Positions 8,865-18,664 of a stretch of DNA of 64,000 nt are shown in pieces. Location: NCBI RefSeq assembly GCF_007992715.1, contig NZ_BKAU01000007.1, positions 186,001 through 250,000 of the forward strand, given 5' to 3'. The notes beneath the pieces were generated by a model. It saw only the letters and a list, made by a program, of their open reading frames with translations, did no database searches and was not told the DNA's origin. The position numbers were made by a program, and so were the translations under genes. This stretch comes from Chitinophaga cymbidii (lineage in GTDB: Bacteria; Bacteroidota; Bacteroidia; Chitinophagales; Chitinophagaceae). Every line of letters begins with the position of its first letter. The first letter of the stretch is position 1.

Positions 8865-8883
8865 CCGGCCTGGCCGGTTTTAT
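8865..8883 (+). promoter_or_regulatory. Leader hairpin followed by TTTTAT
   Basis: CCGGC-CTG-GCCGG forms a 5-base GC stem directly followed by TTTTAT. It lies about 90 bases before the first SusC start and could be an attenuator, although the stem is short. Confidence 0.3.
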
Positions 8884-8974
8884 AAGTTGCCTTAATTCCT
8901 GGTTTGTTTTTTCGTGTGACGGTGCGCCAAGAACCGTCCCGGACTTCTTTTGTCCTCATATTAAAACATTCGCA

Positions 8975-11900
8975 ATGCTCAGAATTTTTACCCGATCATG
9001 TAAAAGATTCTTCATTACAGCGGCATCGGTATGCATAGCTGCTGCTTTTTCACCCTTACTTGCCCAGGATTTCCGCCAGGTGCAGGGCCTTGTCCTGGAC
9101 CTGGGAAAGGCGCCGCTACCTGGCGTAACCGTGCAGGTAAAACAAACCAACATCAGCACCGCAACCGGCAACGACGGGAAGTTTTCGCTGTCTGTTCCCG
9201 CCGGAAAGCATGTGCTTATTTTTAGCTTCGTAGGTAAAGTGCCCCAGGAAATAAACATCCAGCAACAAAACAACATCACGGTAACGTTGCTGGACAATAC
9301 GGTGGGGCTGGACGAGCTGATAGTGGTCGGTTATGGCAAGCAAAAACGGGAGAGTGTGGTAGCCGCCGTTTCCCAGACCACGGGCCAGGTCCTGGAAAGG
9401 GCGGGCGGTGTGTCGAATATCGGCGCTGCACTGACGGGGAATGTGCCGGGCCTTATTACCGCACAAAGCACCGGCCTGCCGGGAGAGGAAGATCCCCAGA
9501 TCATCATCCGCGGCCGCAGCACCTGGAATAATTCAAATCCGCTGGTGTTGGTGGACGGCGTAGAACGGCCCATGTCGGGTGTGGATATCGGCTCCGTTGA
9601 AACCGTTACGGTGTTGAAAGATGCTTCCGCCACCGCGGTATTCGGCTCGCGGGGCGCCAATGGCGTAATACTGATCACCACCAAAAGGGGAAAGGCCGGT
9701 AAAGCTTCCATCCGCGGTACGGTGAACAGCGTTATGAAAGTTCCTTCGAGGCTGCCCGGGAAGGCCGACTCCTACGACGCGCTACGCACCATCAACGAGG
9801 CCATAGAATATGAGCTGGCGCTGAACCCCACCAGCTGGAACAATTACCTTCCCCTTGATATCATCAACAAGTACCGTTACCCCGCCAGCCGGGAAGAGGC
9901 GGAACGCTATCCGAATGTAGATTGGGCGGACGTGCTGTTCAAAGACTTCGCAATGTCCCAGAATGTCAACCTGAATGTCAGCGGCGGAACTGCTTTCGTT
10001 AAATATTTTACCAGCGCGGATTTCCTCCATGAAGGCGATCTTTTCCGGGTGTACGATAATAAGCGGGGATATAATCCGGGCTTTGGCTTTAACAGGCTGA
10101 ACGCACGCAGCAACCTGGATTTTCAACTAACGCCTTCTACTGTTTTCAAGGTCAACCTCGCGGGTTCATACGGCGTAAGAAAAAGCCCCTGGGGCTTCTC
10201 CGGCAATCAATACGGTACCTGGATCGATGCCTACACTACAGCGCCGGACGTATTCATGCCGGTGTACGCGGACGGCTCCTGGGGCTTCTATTCTCCCAAT
10301 GAAGGACGCGCGGAAAATTCGGCGAGAAGCATGGCGATCGGTGGCATTCAGTACCAGACCACCACACGCATCACCACCGACTTTACTTTGGAACAGAACC
10401 TGGACATGATCGTGAAAGGACTGCGCTTCAGCGGTACCGTATCGCTGGACAATACTTTCATCGAAAGCGACCGCGGCGTGAACGATCTGTACAACAACGT
10501 TCAGCGCAAATGGATCAATCCTGAAACCGGCGTCGCTACCTACAAGGAAGCATTCGACGGCGTGACCAACTTCGATTTCCAGGAAGGCATCAAATGGTCA
10601 CCAGCCGCCGGCGCCATAACCGGCAACCAGCGCAGGCTTTTCTACCAGCTGCAGCTCAATTATGCCAGGAACATTGCACAGAAACACTACGTAACGGCGA
10701 TGGGTTTGCTGAACCGCAATGTCACGGCCAGCGGAAGCATGATCCCTTCCTACCGGGAAGATTGGGTTTTCCGTACCACCTACACATACAACAACAAATA
10801 CACCATTGAGTATAACGGCGCCTACAACGGCTCGGAGAAGTTTGCGCCGGAATACCGCTTTGCATTCTTTTCTTCCGGCGGCGTGAACTGGATCGTTTCG
10901 AACGAAAACTTCATGAAGAATGCCGGGTTTATAGATCTTTTAAAAATACGGGCATCATATGGCCAAACCGGTTTTGATGATGTAACGGGACGGTTCCTCT
11001 ACCTGACGGAATGGGCTTATGGCGGCCAGGCAAGGATGGGGATGAACGGTGCGGACCAGGACAGGGCCGAAGCCAGTCCCTATAGCTGGTACCGCGAAGC
11101 CACCGTTGGCAATCCCAACGTGCAGTGGGAGCAGGCGGAAAAATTCAATGCCGGCGCCGATATTGAACTGTTCAAAGGACTCGTAAAAGCAAAGGCCGAT
11201 GTCTTTCACGACAGGCGCAGCAAAATATTGCTGGCTAACCGGACCTCCGTGCCTTCCTACTTCGGCGCCACACCACCCGTAGCTAACCTGGGCCGGGTAA
11301 ACGCACAGGGTTACGAGCTGGAGCTGCATATTAACTACCCCACCGCCCGCAATCTCCGCCTTTGGGCCGACCTGAACATGACGCATACCAAAAACAAAGT
11401 ACTGGATGCGGACAATCCGGCCCTGCTGCCCGCTTACCAGAAATCGGAAGGAATGCAGATCGGCCAGGCGTACTCCTATGTGAGCCAGGGATACTACAAT
11501 ACCTGGGACGAGTTGTATGGCAGTACCATACACAATACCAACGACAACCAGAAGCTCCCCGGCAACTACTATATCGTTGACTACAACGGCGACGGCGTGA
11601 TCGATGCGCGGGATAATATCCCTTATGGCCATAGCGGCTGGCCGCAGAATACCTACAATGTTACGCTCGGCGCTGACTGGAAAGGGCTGGCGGTCTTTGT
11701 ACAGTTTTATGGCGTCAACAACGTTACGCGCCAGGTAGTGTTCAACAGTCTTGGTTCTCAAAACCATGTAGTGTATGATGAAGGCAGCTACTGGTCGAAA
11801 GACGATATTAATGCGGATGTGCCGATGCCCCGCTGGCTGTCTTCTCCCGCCGGCTATTACCGCGGCACGCAATACATGTATGACGGCTCGTACCTGCGGT

Positions 11901-12115
11901 TGAAAAATGCGGAGATCGCCTACACGTTCAGCAAAAGATTAATAAAACACACCGGGCTGGAATCGTTCCGCATCTACCTGAACGGTAACAATCTCGCGGT
12001 GTGGAGCAAGATGCCTGATGACAGGGAATCCAACTTTGCTGGCACCGGCTGGGCATCGCAGGGAGCTTACCCTACCGTAAAACGCTATAACCTCGGCGCC
12101 AACATTACTTTCTAA
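8975..12115 (+). CDS. xusA: SusC-like TonB-dependent receptor, first of xylan locus (XusA-type)
   Basis: The 1046-residue outer-membrane transporter has an N-terminal signal peptide ending near LLAQ, a carboxypeptidase-D-like regulatory domain (about residues 35-110, GLVLDLGKAPLPGVTVQVK), a TonB plug (about 115-240, with VVGYGKQKRE, LVLVDGVERP, VFGSRGANGVILITTKRG) and a C-terminal beta-barrel ending in aromatic LGANITF. SusC proteins import oligosaccharides handed over by their SusD partner, driven by TonB. It is followed by its SusD after 2 bases. The symbol rests on the gene order SusC-SusD-SusC-SusD-DUF1735-GH10 described for xylan-using Bacteroidota; the function itself is inferred from context. 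Confidence 0.93.
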   Translation: MLRIFTRSCKRFFITAASVCIAAAFSPLLAQDFRQVQGLVLDLGKAPLPGVTVQVKQTNISTATGNDGKFSLSVPAGKHVLIFSFVGKVPQEINIQQQNNITVTLLDNTVGLDELIVVGYGKQKRESVVAAVSQTTGQVLERAGGVSNIGAALTGNVPGLITAQSTGLPGEEDPQIIIRGRSTWNNSNPLVLVDGVERPMSGVDIGSVETVTVLKDASATAVFGSRGANGVILITTKRGKAGKASIRGTVNSVMKVPSRLPGKADSYDALRTINEAIEYELALNPTSWNNYLPLDIINKYRYPASREEAERYPNVDWADVLFKDFAMSQNVNLNVSGGTAFVKYFTSADFLHEGDLFRVYDNKRGYNPGFGFNRLNARSNLDFQLTPSTVFKVNLAGSYGVRKSPWGFSGNQYGTWIDAYTTAPDVFMPVYADGSWGFYSPNEGRAENSARSMAIGGIQYQTTTRITTDFTLEQNLDMIVKGLRFSGTVSLDNTFIESDRGVNDLYNNVQRKWINPETGVATYKEAFDGVTNFDFQEGIKWSPAAGAITGNQRRLFYQLQLNYARNIAQKHYVTAMGLLNRNVTASGSMIPSYREDWVFRTTYTYNNKYTIEYNGAYNGSEKFAPEYRFAFFSSGGVNWIVSNENFMKNAGFIDLLKIRASYGQTGFDDVTGRFLYLTEWAYGGQARMGMNGADQDRAEASPYSWYREATVGNPNVQWEQAEKFNAGADIELFKGLVKAKADVFHDRRSKILLANRTSVPSYFGATPPVANLGRVNAQGYELELHINYPTARNLRLWADLNMTHTKNKVLDADNPALLPAYQKSEGMQIGQAYSYVSQGYYNTWDELYGSTIHNTNDNQKLPGNYYIVDYNGDGVIDARDNIPYGHSGWPQNTYNVTLGADWKGLAVFVQFYGVNNVTRQVVFNSLGSQNHVVYDEGSYWSKDDINADVPMPRWLSSPAGYYRGTQYMYDGSYLRLKNAEIAYTFSKRLIKHTGLESFRIYLNGNNLAVWSKMPDDRESNFAGTGWASQGAYPTVKRYNLGANITF

Positions 12116-12117
12116 AC

Positions 12118-14004
12118 ATGCATCACATGAACAAGTATAATAAACGATTGCTTTCTTTTGTAATGCTGATCGCTGCCATCAGCCTGGCCTCGTGCAAGAA
12201 ATTCCTGGACAGGGAGCCGCAATCCATCGTATCCGAAGAAAATGCGTTCAAGAACTTCACCAACTTCCAGGGCTTTACAGAAGAGCTGTATCATTGCATC
12301 CCGGATTTTACCAATGCATACTGGACCAATTCCTGGAATTGGGGAGATGATGAAATACAATCGGCCGCACTCAATTTTCATTTCGTAATAAAGATCGACA
12401 ACGGCGATTTCTGGGGCTGGCAAACCCAGTTTGACGGCTGGCAGGCCGGATGGATGGACCGTACCAACACCAGTACAGATGACGACCGCTTTCATAAGTC
12501 GCTCTGGAAACTGGGTTGGTATGGCATCCGTAAAGCCAATATGGGGCTGGCGAATATGGACAAGCTCACAGACGCCACCCAGGAGGAAAAAGACCTTATT
12601 AAAGGACAACTGCTCTTTTTCCGCGGCTGGTTCCATTTTATGTTCATCCAGTACTTCGGCGGATTGCCTTATATCGACCAGGTGCTGCCCGGCGATCAGA
12701 AGCTCACCCTGCCGCGTTTGAAATATAACGAGTGTGCAGACAAAGCCGCGGCAGATTTCAGGGAAGCGGCGGACCTGTTACCGGTAAACTGGGACAACAC
12801 CACCGCCGGCAAACGAACGCTGGGCAAGAACCAGCTGCGCATCAACAAGATCATGGCGCTTGGATACCTGGGCAAAAACTATCTCTGGGCCGGCAGCCCC
12901 CTGATGAATTACGTTTCTACCGGTAGCAAAACCTACAACACCGAATACTGCAAGAAAGCGGCGGAGGCGTTTGGTCAGTTGCTGCAACTCTGCGAGGTAG
13001 GAGAAGCGCCTTACAAGCTGGTGGAGTTTTCAAGATACTATACCAATTTTTATACGACCGGCCAGAACTGGAGCATGCCGGGAAGCACGGAGGCCATTTT
13101 CCGCGGGCCCTTCTTTGGCGCCAATGGCTCTAACTACGGTACCAGCAAGCAATACGGACCGGCGGTAATAACAGATGGCGATGTAAAGTTTGTTCCTACC
13201 TCCAACTATGTGAACTATTATGGAATGGCCAATGGCTTACCCATCAAGGATATTACCATGGCCGATCCGGAATCCGGTTATGATCCGGCTTATCCCTGGC
13301 GGAACAGGGACCCGCGCTTTTATAATGATATCGTATACGACGGCGTAAAATGCGTACAGGGCGCAACTCCTGATGAGCCGAACCGTTACGCCAATCTTTA
13401 TACCGGCGGCAGCTACCGCAACGTCAGCACCGGCAGCCGTACAGGATATGTGCTTTACAAATTCATACCCATTACCGCGAATAAATATGATAACGGCTGG
13501 AGCTACGACAAGGGGCTGAATATTCATCTGCCGTACATGCGCCTGGCTGATGTGTATTTAATGTATGCAGAAGCAGCTGCGCAGGGATATGGCTCATCCT
13601 CCGGCAAAGATGCCGGCTATGGCAAGACCGCTGCGGACGCCGTCAATTTTATCCGCGACCGTGCGGGAGTAGGGCATATAGCGCCGCAGTTCCTTGGTTC
13701 GCTGGATGCTTTTATGCCCGAGTTGCGCCGTGAACGCGCCGTGGAACTGTCCTTCGAAGGGCATCGTTTTAACGATCTCCGCCGCTGGATGCTCCTGATC
13801 CAGCGTCCATACACATTGAAAAAATCCGTTGAGTTCGACCGTGCGCCGGAATTCAGCACCACGGACCCGAAGAACAACCGGGTGATCAACCTGCGGGAAA
13901 CAACCATCCTCGAACGCCGCTTCTCCGAAAAACATTACTGGCTGCCGCTCAAGAATGCGGACGCCAGCATGTACCTGGAGTTCCCGCAAAATCCGGGTTG
14001 GTAA
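12118..14004 (+). CDS. xusB: SusD/RagB-like surface glycan-binding lipoprotein (XusB-type)
   Basis: This 628-residue lipoprotein has a lipobox LASC (Cys26) and the SusD fold signatures: an early FLDREPQSIVSEENAFKN segment, helical TPR-like regions, and a C-terminal RRERAVELSFEGHRFNDLRRW motif typical of RagB/SusD. It caps the SusC barrel on the cell surface and binds polysaccharide fragments. The start at 12118 is 2 bases after the SusC stop; an in-frame ATG at 12127 is an equally good start. Trp- and Tyr-rich stretches fit an aromatic glycan-binding platform. Confidence 0.93.
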   Translation: MHHMNKYNKRLLSFVMLIAAISLASCKKFLDREPQSIVSEENAFKNFTNFQGFTEELYHCIPDFTNAYWTNSWNWGDDEIQSAALNFHFVIKIDNGDFWGWQTQFDGWQAGWMDRTNTSTDDDRFHKSLWKLGWYGIRKANMGLANMDKLTDATQEEKDLIKGQLLFFRGWFHFMFIQYFGGLPYIDQVLPGDQKLTLPRLKYNECADKAAADFREAADLLPVNWDNTTAGKRTLGKNQLRINKIMALGYLGKNYLWAGSPLMNYVSTGSKTYNTEYCKKAAEAFGQLLQLCEVGEAPYKLVEFSRYYTNFYTTGQNWSMPGSTEAIFRGPFFGANGSNYGTSKQYGPAVITDGDVKFVPTSNYVNYYGMANGLPIKDITMADPESGYDPAYPWRNRDPRFYNDIVYDGVKCVQGATPDEPNRYANLYTGGSYRNVSTGSRTGYVLYKFIPITANKYDNGWSYDKGLNIHLPYMRLADVYLMYAEAAAQGYGSSSGKDAGYGKTAADAVNFIRDRAGVGHIAPQFLGSLDAFMPELRRERAVELSFEGHRFNDLRRWMLLIQRPYTLKKSVEFDRAPEFSTTDPKNNRVINLRETTILERRFSEKHYWLPLKNADASMYLEFPQNPGW

Positions 14005-14036
14005 TCCTTACACGTATACCATTAATCTTGAAATTC

Positions 14037-16838
14037 ATGAAGCATACAATAATACTGATGGTGTTCTGCAGTCTGATGGCAAGCCTTCCGGCTGCGCGCG
14101 CGCAGGATACCGCTACGCGGACAGTATCAAAAACAGCGCAGGTGGCGTTTCGTAAAGTACCGCAAGCGGATCTTCCGGGCAGCGTGTCCGTAGTGGACAT
14201 ACCGGAAATGATGAAGCAGAATTACATGACCTACAGCCTGGAAAACATGGAAGCCTGGGCTGGCGGTTACAATGGAAACAGCATGTGGGGCATGGGCGGC
14301 TACCTGCTGCTGATCGACGGGGTGCCCCGCGAAGCCGGCAACGTGGTGCCCACAGAGATCGAACAGATATCGTTCCTCAAAGGCGTGAATGCCGTGGCGC
14401 TCTACGGCAGCCGCGCCGCGAAAGGTGTTATATACATCACCACCAAAAGAGGAAAAGCCGGCAGGCAACAGATAGATGTGCGGGTAAACTCCGGCATACA
14501 GGTACCGAAAGCGTACCCACAATACCTGGGGTCCGCCGAATACATGACGTTGTACAATGAAGCCCGGCGCAACGACGGACTGCCCGAACTCTACAGCCCG
14601 GAAACGATCTATCACTACGCCTCCGGCAAAAATCCATACCGCTATCCGGATGTGGACTACTATTCCGGCGAGTACCTGAAAAAAGTATACGGCCGTCACG
14701 ACCTCACCGCGGAAATTTCGGGAGGGAATGACAAGGCGCGGTACTACACCAATATCGGCTATAATACCTCGGGGTCATTGCTCAATTTCGGGGAAGCTGT
14801 TAAAAACGACCGGGCAGACCGTCTGAACGTACGCGGCAACATCGATATACAGCTGAACAACTACATCTCCGTGAATGTAGACGCCACGGCTATTTTCTAT
14901 ACCGGCAGGGGAGTGAATACCAACTACTGGAGCAGTGCCGCCACGCTCCGCCCGCACCGGTTCACGCCACTTATCCCGCTGAGCATGATAGAACCGGAAG
15001 ATGAAGCAACACAGGTATTTGTGAGCAACAGCAATCATATCATCGATGGCAAATACTTGCTCGGCGGAACACAACTGGACCAGACCAATCCCTTCGCGGC
15101 AATCTATGCAGGCGGCAACAACAAATACAACAGCCGGCAATACCAGTTCAATACAGGCATCAACGCAGACCTCGGCAATGTGCTGAAAGGGCTTTCTTTC
15201 CGGTCTGCATTCGCAGTGGACTACAATGCCGCTTACAACCTGGCTTTCAACAATACCTATGCGGTATATGCTCCTTCCTGGAACAATTATTCCGGAACAG
15301 ACCTGATCAGCAGCCTTACCCAATACGGGCAGGATGCTACTTCCGGTGTGCAGAATGTAAGTAACAGCTGGTACCGTCAAACCATTTCAGCTTCCGGCCA
15401 GCTCAATTATGTGAACAACATACGGGACAAACATCATCTTTCCGCCATACTGCTGGTGAACGGCTTCCAGCAATCAGAATCCGCTGTATACCACCGCACG
15501 AGCAATGCCAACCTGGGTTTGCAGGTTGGATATAATTTCAGGAATACTTACTATGCGGATTTCAGCAGCGCCTTTATCCATTCTGCCAAACTGCCTGAAG
15601 GAAACCGCCGCGCCTTTTCGCCTACCGTATCCCTCGGATGGCGTATCAGCAACGAACCCTTCCTGCAAGGCTCCCCCGTAGTAGACAACCTCCGCCTCAC
15701 CGCCGCTGCCGGCATCCTGCACACAGACCTCGATATTAATTCCTACTACCTCTACCAGGGCGTTTACACCCTCGGCAGCTGGTTCGGATGGAAAGACGGC
15801 GCCGGCATGCCCGCCACCGAATCAAGAAGAGGCGATAATCCGGACATGACCTTTCCCAAACGCGAAGAGATCAGCATCGGGCTGGAAGGCTCCTTCTTTA
15901 AAGGCTTCGTAAATATCGACGGAAATTTCTTTGTGAACAGGATCACCGGCAATATCATCCAGGCCAGCGTATTGTTTCCTTCTTATTTCACTACCGGCTG
16001 GCCGGAGTCTTCCTTCATCCCGTATGTGAACTACAACAACGATAAACGCATCGGTTTCGATTTCAACGCCCGCTTTTCAAAAAAACTCGGCCAGGTAAAT
16101 ACAACACTCGGCATCCTCGGCGCCTATTACAAAACTACCGCCAGCAAACGTGCGGAAGTTTATGAAGACGACTACCAGTACCGCCAGGGCAAGCCGCTGG
16201 ATGCGATCTGGGGATTGCAAAGCCTCGGCTTCTTCCGGGACCAGGACGACATCGACCATTCTCCCGCGCCGGCCTTTGGCCAGGTACAGCCCGGCGATAT
16301 CAAATACAAGGATCAGAACGGTGACGGGATCATCGACAACCGGGACGAGGTCTTTCTCGGCAGAGGCGGCTGGTTCGGCGCGCCGCTGACTTTGGGCATC
16401 AACCTCACGGCAAAATGGAAGCATCTTTCCTTCTTCGCATTGGGTACCGGCCGCTTCGGCGCCATCGGCATGAAAAACAGCTCCTACTTCTGGATAGACG
16501 GGGAAGATAAATACGGTGTTGTAGTGCGGGACAGGTGGACGCCCGAAACGCATGCCACCGCAAAATATCCGAGGCTGACAACCTTTAACAGCGATAACAA
16601 TTTCCGCTCTTCCGATTTCTGGCTTTACAAAACCAACCGGTTCGATCTCGCAAAAGTGCAGATCACTTACGACATGGCCGGCCTGCTGCGGAAAAATGCG
16701 CTGATCAAGGGGCTCGGCGTATATGTAAGCGGATTCAACCTGCTGACCGTGTCGCCCGAACGCGAGGTAATGGAAATGAACATCGGAAGTGCGCCACAAA
16801 CCCGCTTGTATAACCTCGGCGTGAATGCCCAGTTTTAA
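14037..16838 (+). CDS. xusC: SusC-like TonB-dependent receptor, second of xylan locus (XusC-type)
   Basis: The start is the ATG at 14037, which gives a signal peptide MKHTIILMVFCSLMASLPAARAQ; the frame extends 13 codons upstream only to a TTG. The 933-residue protein goes almost straight from the signal peptide to the TonB plug (LLLIDGVPREAGNVVPTEIEQISFLKG, ALYGSRAAKGVIYITTKRGK) and lacks the carboxypeptidase-D-like domain present in the first SusC. The barrel ends in LYNLGVNAQF. It begins 32 bases after the first SusD and pairs with the SusD that follows it after 25 bases. Confidence 0.92.
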   Translation: MKHTIILMVFCSLMASLPAARAQDTATRTVSKTAQVAFRKVPQADLPGSVSVVDIPEMMKQNYMTYSLENMEAWAGGYNGNSMWGMGGYLLLIDGVPREAGNVVPTEIEQISFLKGVNAVALYGSRAAKGVIYITTKRGKAGRQQIDVRVNSGIQVPKAYPQYLGSAEYMTLYNEARRNDGLPELYSPETIYHYASGKNPYRYPDVDYYSGEYLKKVYGRHDLTAEISGGNDKARYYTNIGYNTSGSLLNFGEAVKNDRADRLNVRGNIDIQLNNYISVNVDATAIFYTGRGVNTNYWSSAATLRPHRFTPLIPLSMIEPEDEATQVFVSNSNHIIDGKYLLGGTQLDQTNPFAAIYAGGNNKYNSRQYQFNTGINADLGNVLKGLSFRSAFAVDYNAAYNLAFNNTYAVYAPSWNNYSGTDLISSLTQYGQDATSGVQNVSNSWYRQTISASGQLNYVNNIRDKHHLSAILLVNGFQQSESAVYHRTSNANLGLQVGYNFRNTYYADFSSAFIHSAKLPEGNRRAFSPTVSLGWRISNEPFLQGSPVVDNLRLTAAAGILHTDLDINSYYLYQGVYTLGSWFGWKDGAGMPATESRRGDNPDMTFPKREEISIGLEGSFFKGFVNIDGNFFVNRITGNIIQASVLFPSYFTTGWPESSFIPYVNYNNDKRIGFDFNARFSKKLGQVNTTLGILGAYYKTTASKRAEVYEDDYQYRQGKPLDAIWGLQSLGFFRDQDDIDHSPAPAFGQVQPGDIKYKDQNGDGIIDNRDEVFLGRGGWFGAPLTLGINLTAKWKHLSFFALGTGRFGAIGMKNSSYFWIDGEDKYGVVVRDRWTPETHATAKYPRLTTFNSDNNFRSSDFWLYKTNRFDLAKVQITYDMAGLLRKNALIKGLGVYVSGFNLLTVSPEREVMEMNIGSAPQTRLYNLGVNAQF

Positions 16839-16863
16839 ATCATCACCGATCAAGTAAAAGAAT

Positions 16864-18636
16864 ATGAACAAGATCATCATCATACTATTGGCGTCCATCC
16901 TGATGCTGTCCGCCTGCTCGGATCTACTGGAGCCCGCAATAGAAAACAACCGGAAGCTTGATCCGGCGGCCTACCTTCCAACAGACTCCCGCTTTCCTTA
17001 TGGTGTGCTGCTCAATGGCTATAACCGCATCCCCACCAATTCCTGGTCGTTCAACGACGTGGCAACGGACGATGCGGTGACCAACGACCAGGCCAACGCA
17101 TTCCTGAAAATGGCAAACGGGCAATGGACGGCCAGCAATAATCCGCTCAACCAGTGGACCAATGCTTATGCTGCTATCCAGTACCTCAATATCATGCTCG
17201 GCGAGGTAGATAAAGTAAAATGGACCGCCGATGAAAATGTGAGCAGGTTATTTACGCTCCGCATTAAAGGCGAAACATACGGTCTCCGTGCGCTGTTCAT
17301 GTACCATCTCATCCAGGCGCATGCGGGCCTTTCCGGCGGCTCATCCATACTCGGCGTACCGGTTAACCTTGAAGTCCAGGGCGTGAATACAGACTTCAAT
17401 AAACCCAGGGCAACGCTGGAAGAATGCATGCAGCAGATCTACAGCGACCTGGACAAAGCAGAGGAGCTGCTTCCGCTGGATTATGAGAACATCCCCGGTG
17501 CGGCGCAGATACCTGCCAGGTACAGCCCCGCCACCAAAGTGGAGTACGACCGCGCATTTGGTGTGGCGTTCCGCGGATTGTTCTCCGGCCGCATTGCCAG
17601 GGCCGTGAGAGCCAAAGCCGCTTTACTGGCTGCAAGCCCCGCATTCAGTGAAGGTACCACAACCACATGGGCCGATGCTGCCAACTACGCCGCAGCAGTG
17701 CTGCAAACGGAAGGCGGCGGCTGCAAAACATTAGCCGCCAACGGGCTGAACTGGTATTCAGACGCCGGGGAGATAGCGGGACTGGCAGATGGCGCCAACC
17801 CGCCCGAAATATTATGGAGGAATAATTACGGCGATAACAGAACGCTGGAGCAGGCCAACTATCCGCCCAGCCTGTTCGGCAGCGGACGCATCAACCCCAC
17901 GCAAAACCTGGTGGACGCATTTCCCATGGCCAACGGATACCCCATTGCAGACCCGGCCAGCGGCTACGATCCGGCAACGCCCTACGCCGGCCGCGATCCC
18001 CGGCTGACGCGGTTCATCCTCGTGAATGGAGGCACCGCCGGCCCGAACAGCACCGTTATTAACACTACCGCCGACGGTAATACCAATGATGGATTGAACA
18101 AGGTGGAAACATCTACCAGAACAGGCTATTACCTCCGCAAGCTGCTTCGCCAGGACGTGAACCTTAATCCAACTTCCGCAAACAACCAAAGGCACTACAA
18201 ACCGCATATCCGGTACACCGAGATATTCCTCAATTACGCCGAAGCGGCGAATGAAGCCTGGGGACCTACCGGCGCCGGCTCTAACGGATTCTCCGCATAT
18301 GATGTCATCAAAGCCATCCGCACAAGGGCAGGGGTAGGCACTTCCAACGGCGATCCATACCTGGAAGCCGCAAAAAGCAACCAGGAGCAAATGAGGGCAC
18401 TGATACGAAATGAACGGCGGCTGGAATTATGCTTCGAAGGTTTTCGCTTCTGGGACATCCGCCGATGGAAAACCAGTCTGACCGAAACCGCCAAAGGAGT
18501 AAGCATCAGGAACAACGTTCCATCCGTAATCAACGTGGAAGAAAGACGGTTTCAGCCGTTTATGATCTACGGGCCTGTTCCTTACGGCGAGATACTCAAA
18601 TTCAGCGCGCTGGTGCAAAACCAGGGATGGCAATAA
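16864..18636 (+). CDS. xusD: SusD/RagB-like surface glycan-binding lipoprotein (XusD-type)
   Basis: The 590-residue protein has a lipoprotein signal (LMLSAC, Cys19) and the SusD pattern, including the C-terminal RNERRLELCFEGFRFWDIRRWK motif. It would work with the preceding SusC in a surface import complex. It is only distantly similar by eye to the first SusD, so the two pairs probably bind different xylo-oligosaccharides or different lengths. The next gene starts 28 bases downstream. Confidence 0.92.
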   Translation: MNKIIIILLASILMLSACSDLLEPAIENNRKLDPAAYLPTDSRFPYGVLLNGYNRIPTNSWSFNDVATDDAVTNDQANAFLKMANGQWTASNNPLNQWTNAYAAIQYLNIMLGEVDKVKWTADENVSRLFTLRIKGETYGLRALFMYHLIQAHAGLSGGSSILGVPVNLEVQGVNTDFNKPRATLEECMQQIYSDLDKAEELLPLDYENIPGAAQIPARYSPATKVEYDRAFGVAFRGLFSGRIARAVRAKAALLAASPAFSEGTTTTWADAANYAAAVLQTEGGGCKTLAANGLNWYSDAGEIAGLADGANPPEILWRNNYGDNRTLEQANYPPSLFGSGRINPTQNLVDAFPMANGYPIADPASGYDPATPYAGRDPRLTRFILVNGGTAGPNSTVINTTADGNTNDGLNKVETSTRTGYYLRKLLRQDVNLNPTSANNQRHYKPHIRYTEIFLNYAEAANEAWGPTGAGSNGFSAYDVIKAIRTRAGVGTSNGDPYLEAAKSNQEQMRALIRNERRLELCFEGFRFWDIRRWKTSLTETAKGVSIRNNVPSVINVEERRFQPFMIYGPVPYGEILKFSALVQNQGWQ

Positions 18637-18664
18637 ACAGGCAATCAAATAAAAAAACAAACGG

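Larger units (their letters stand above)
8487..8974. other. Upstream regulatory region of the xylan utilization locus
   Basis: This 488-base stretch has no credible gene. It holds a -7 box (8675-8682), a repeated ATTAGTGTCA (8653-8662 and 8824-8833), a small GC-rich hairpin (8865-8877) and another stem GACGGT/ACCGTC (8918-8923 with 8933-8938). If the box is used, the first SusC mRNA has a leader of about 285 bases. Confidence 0.6.
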
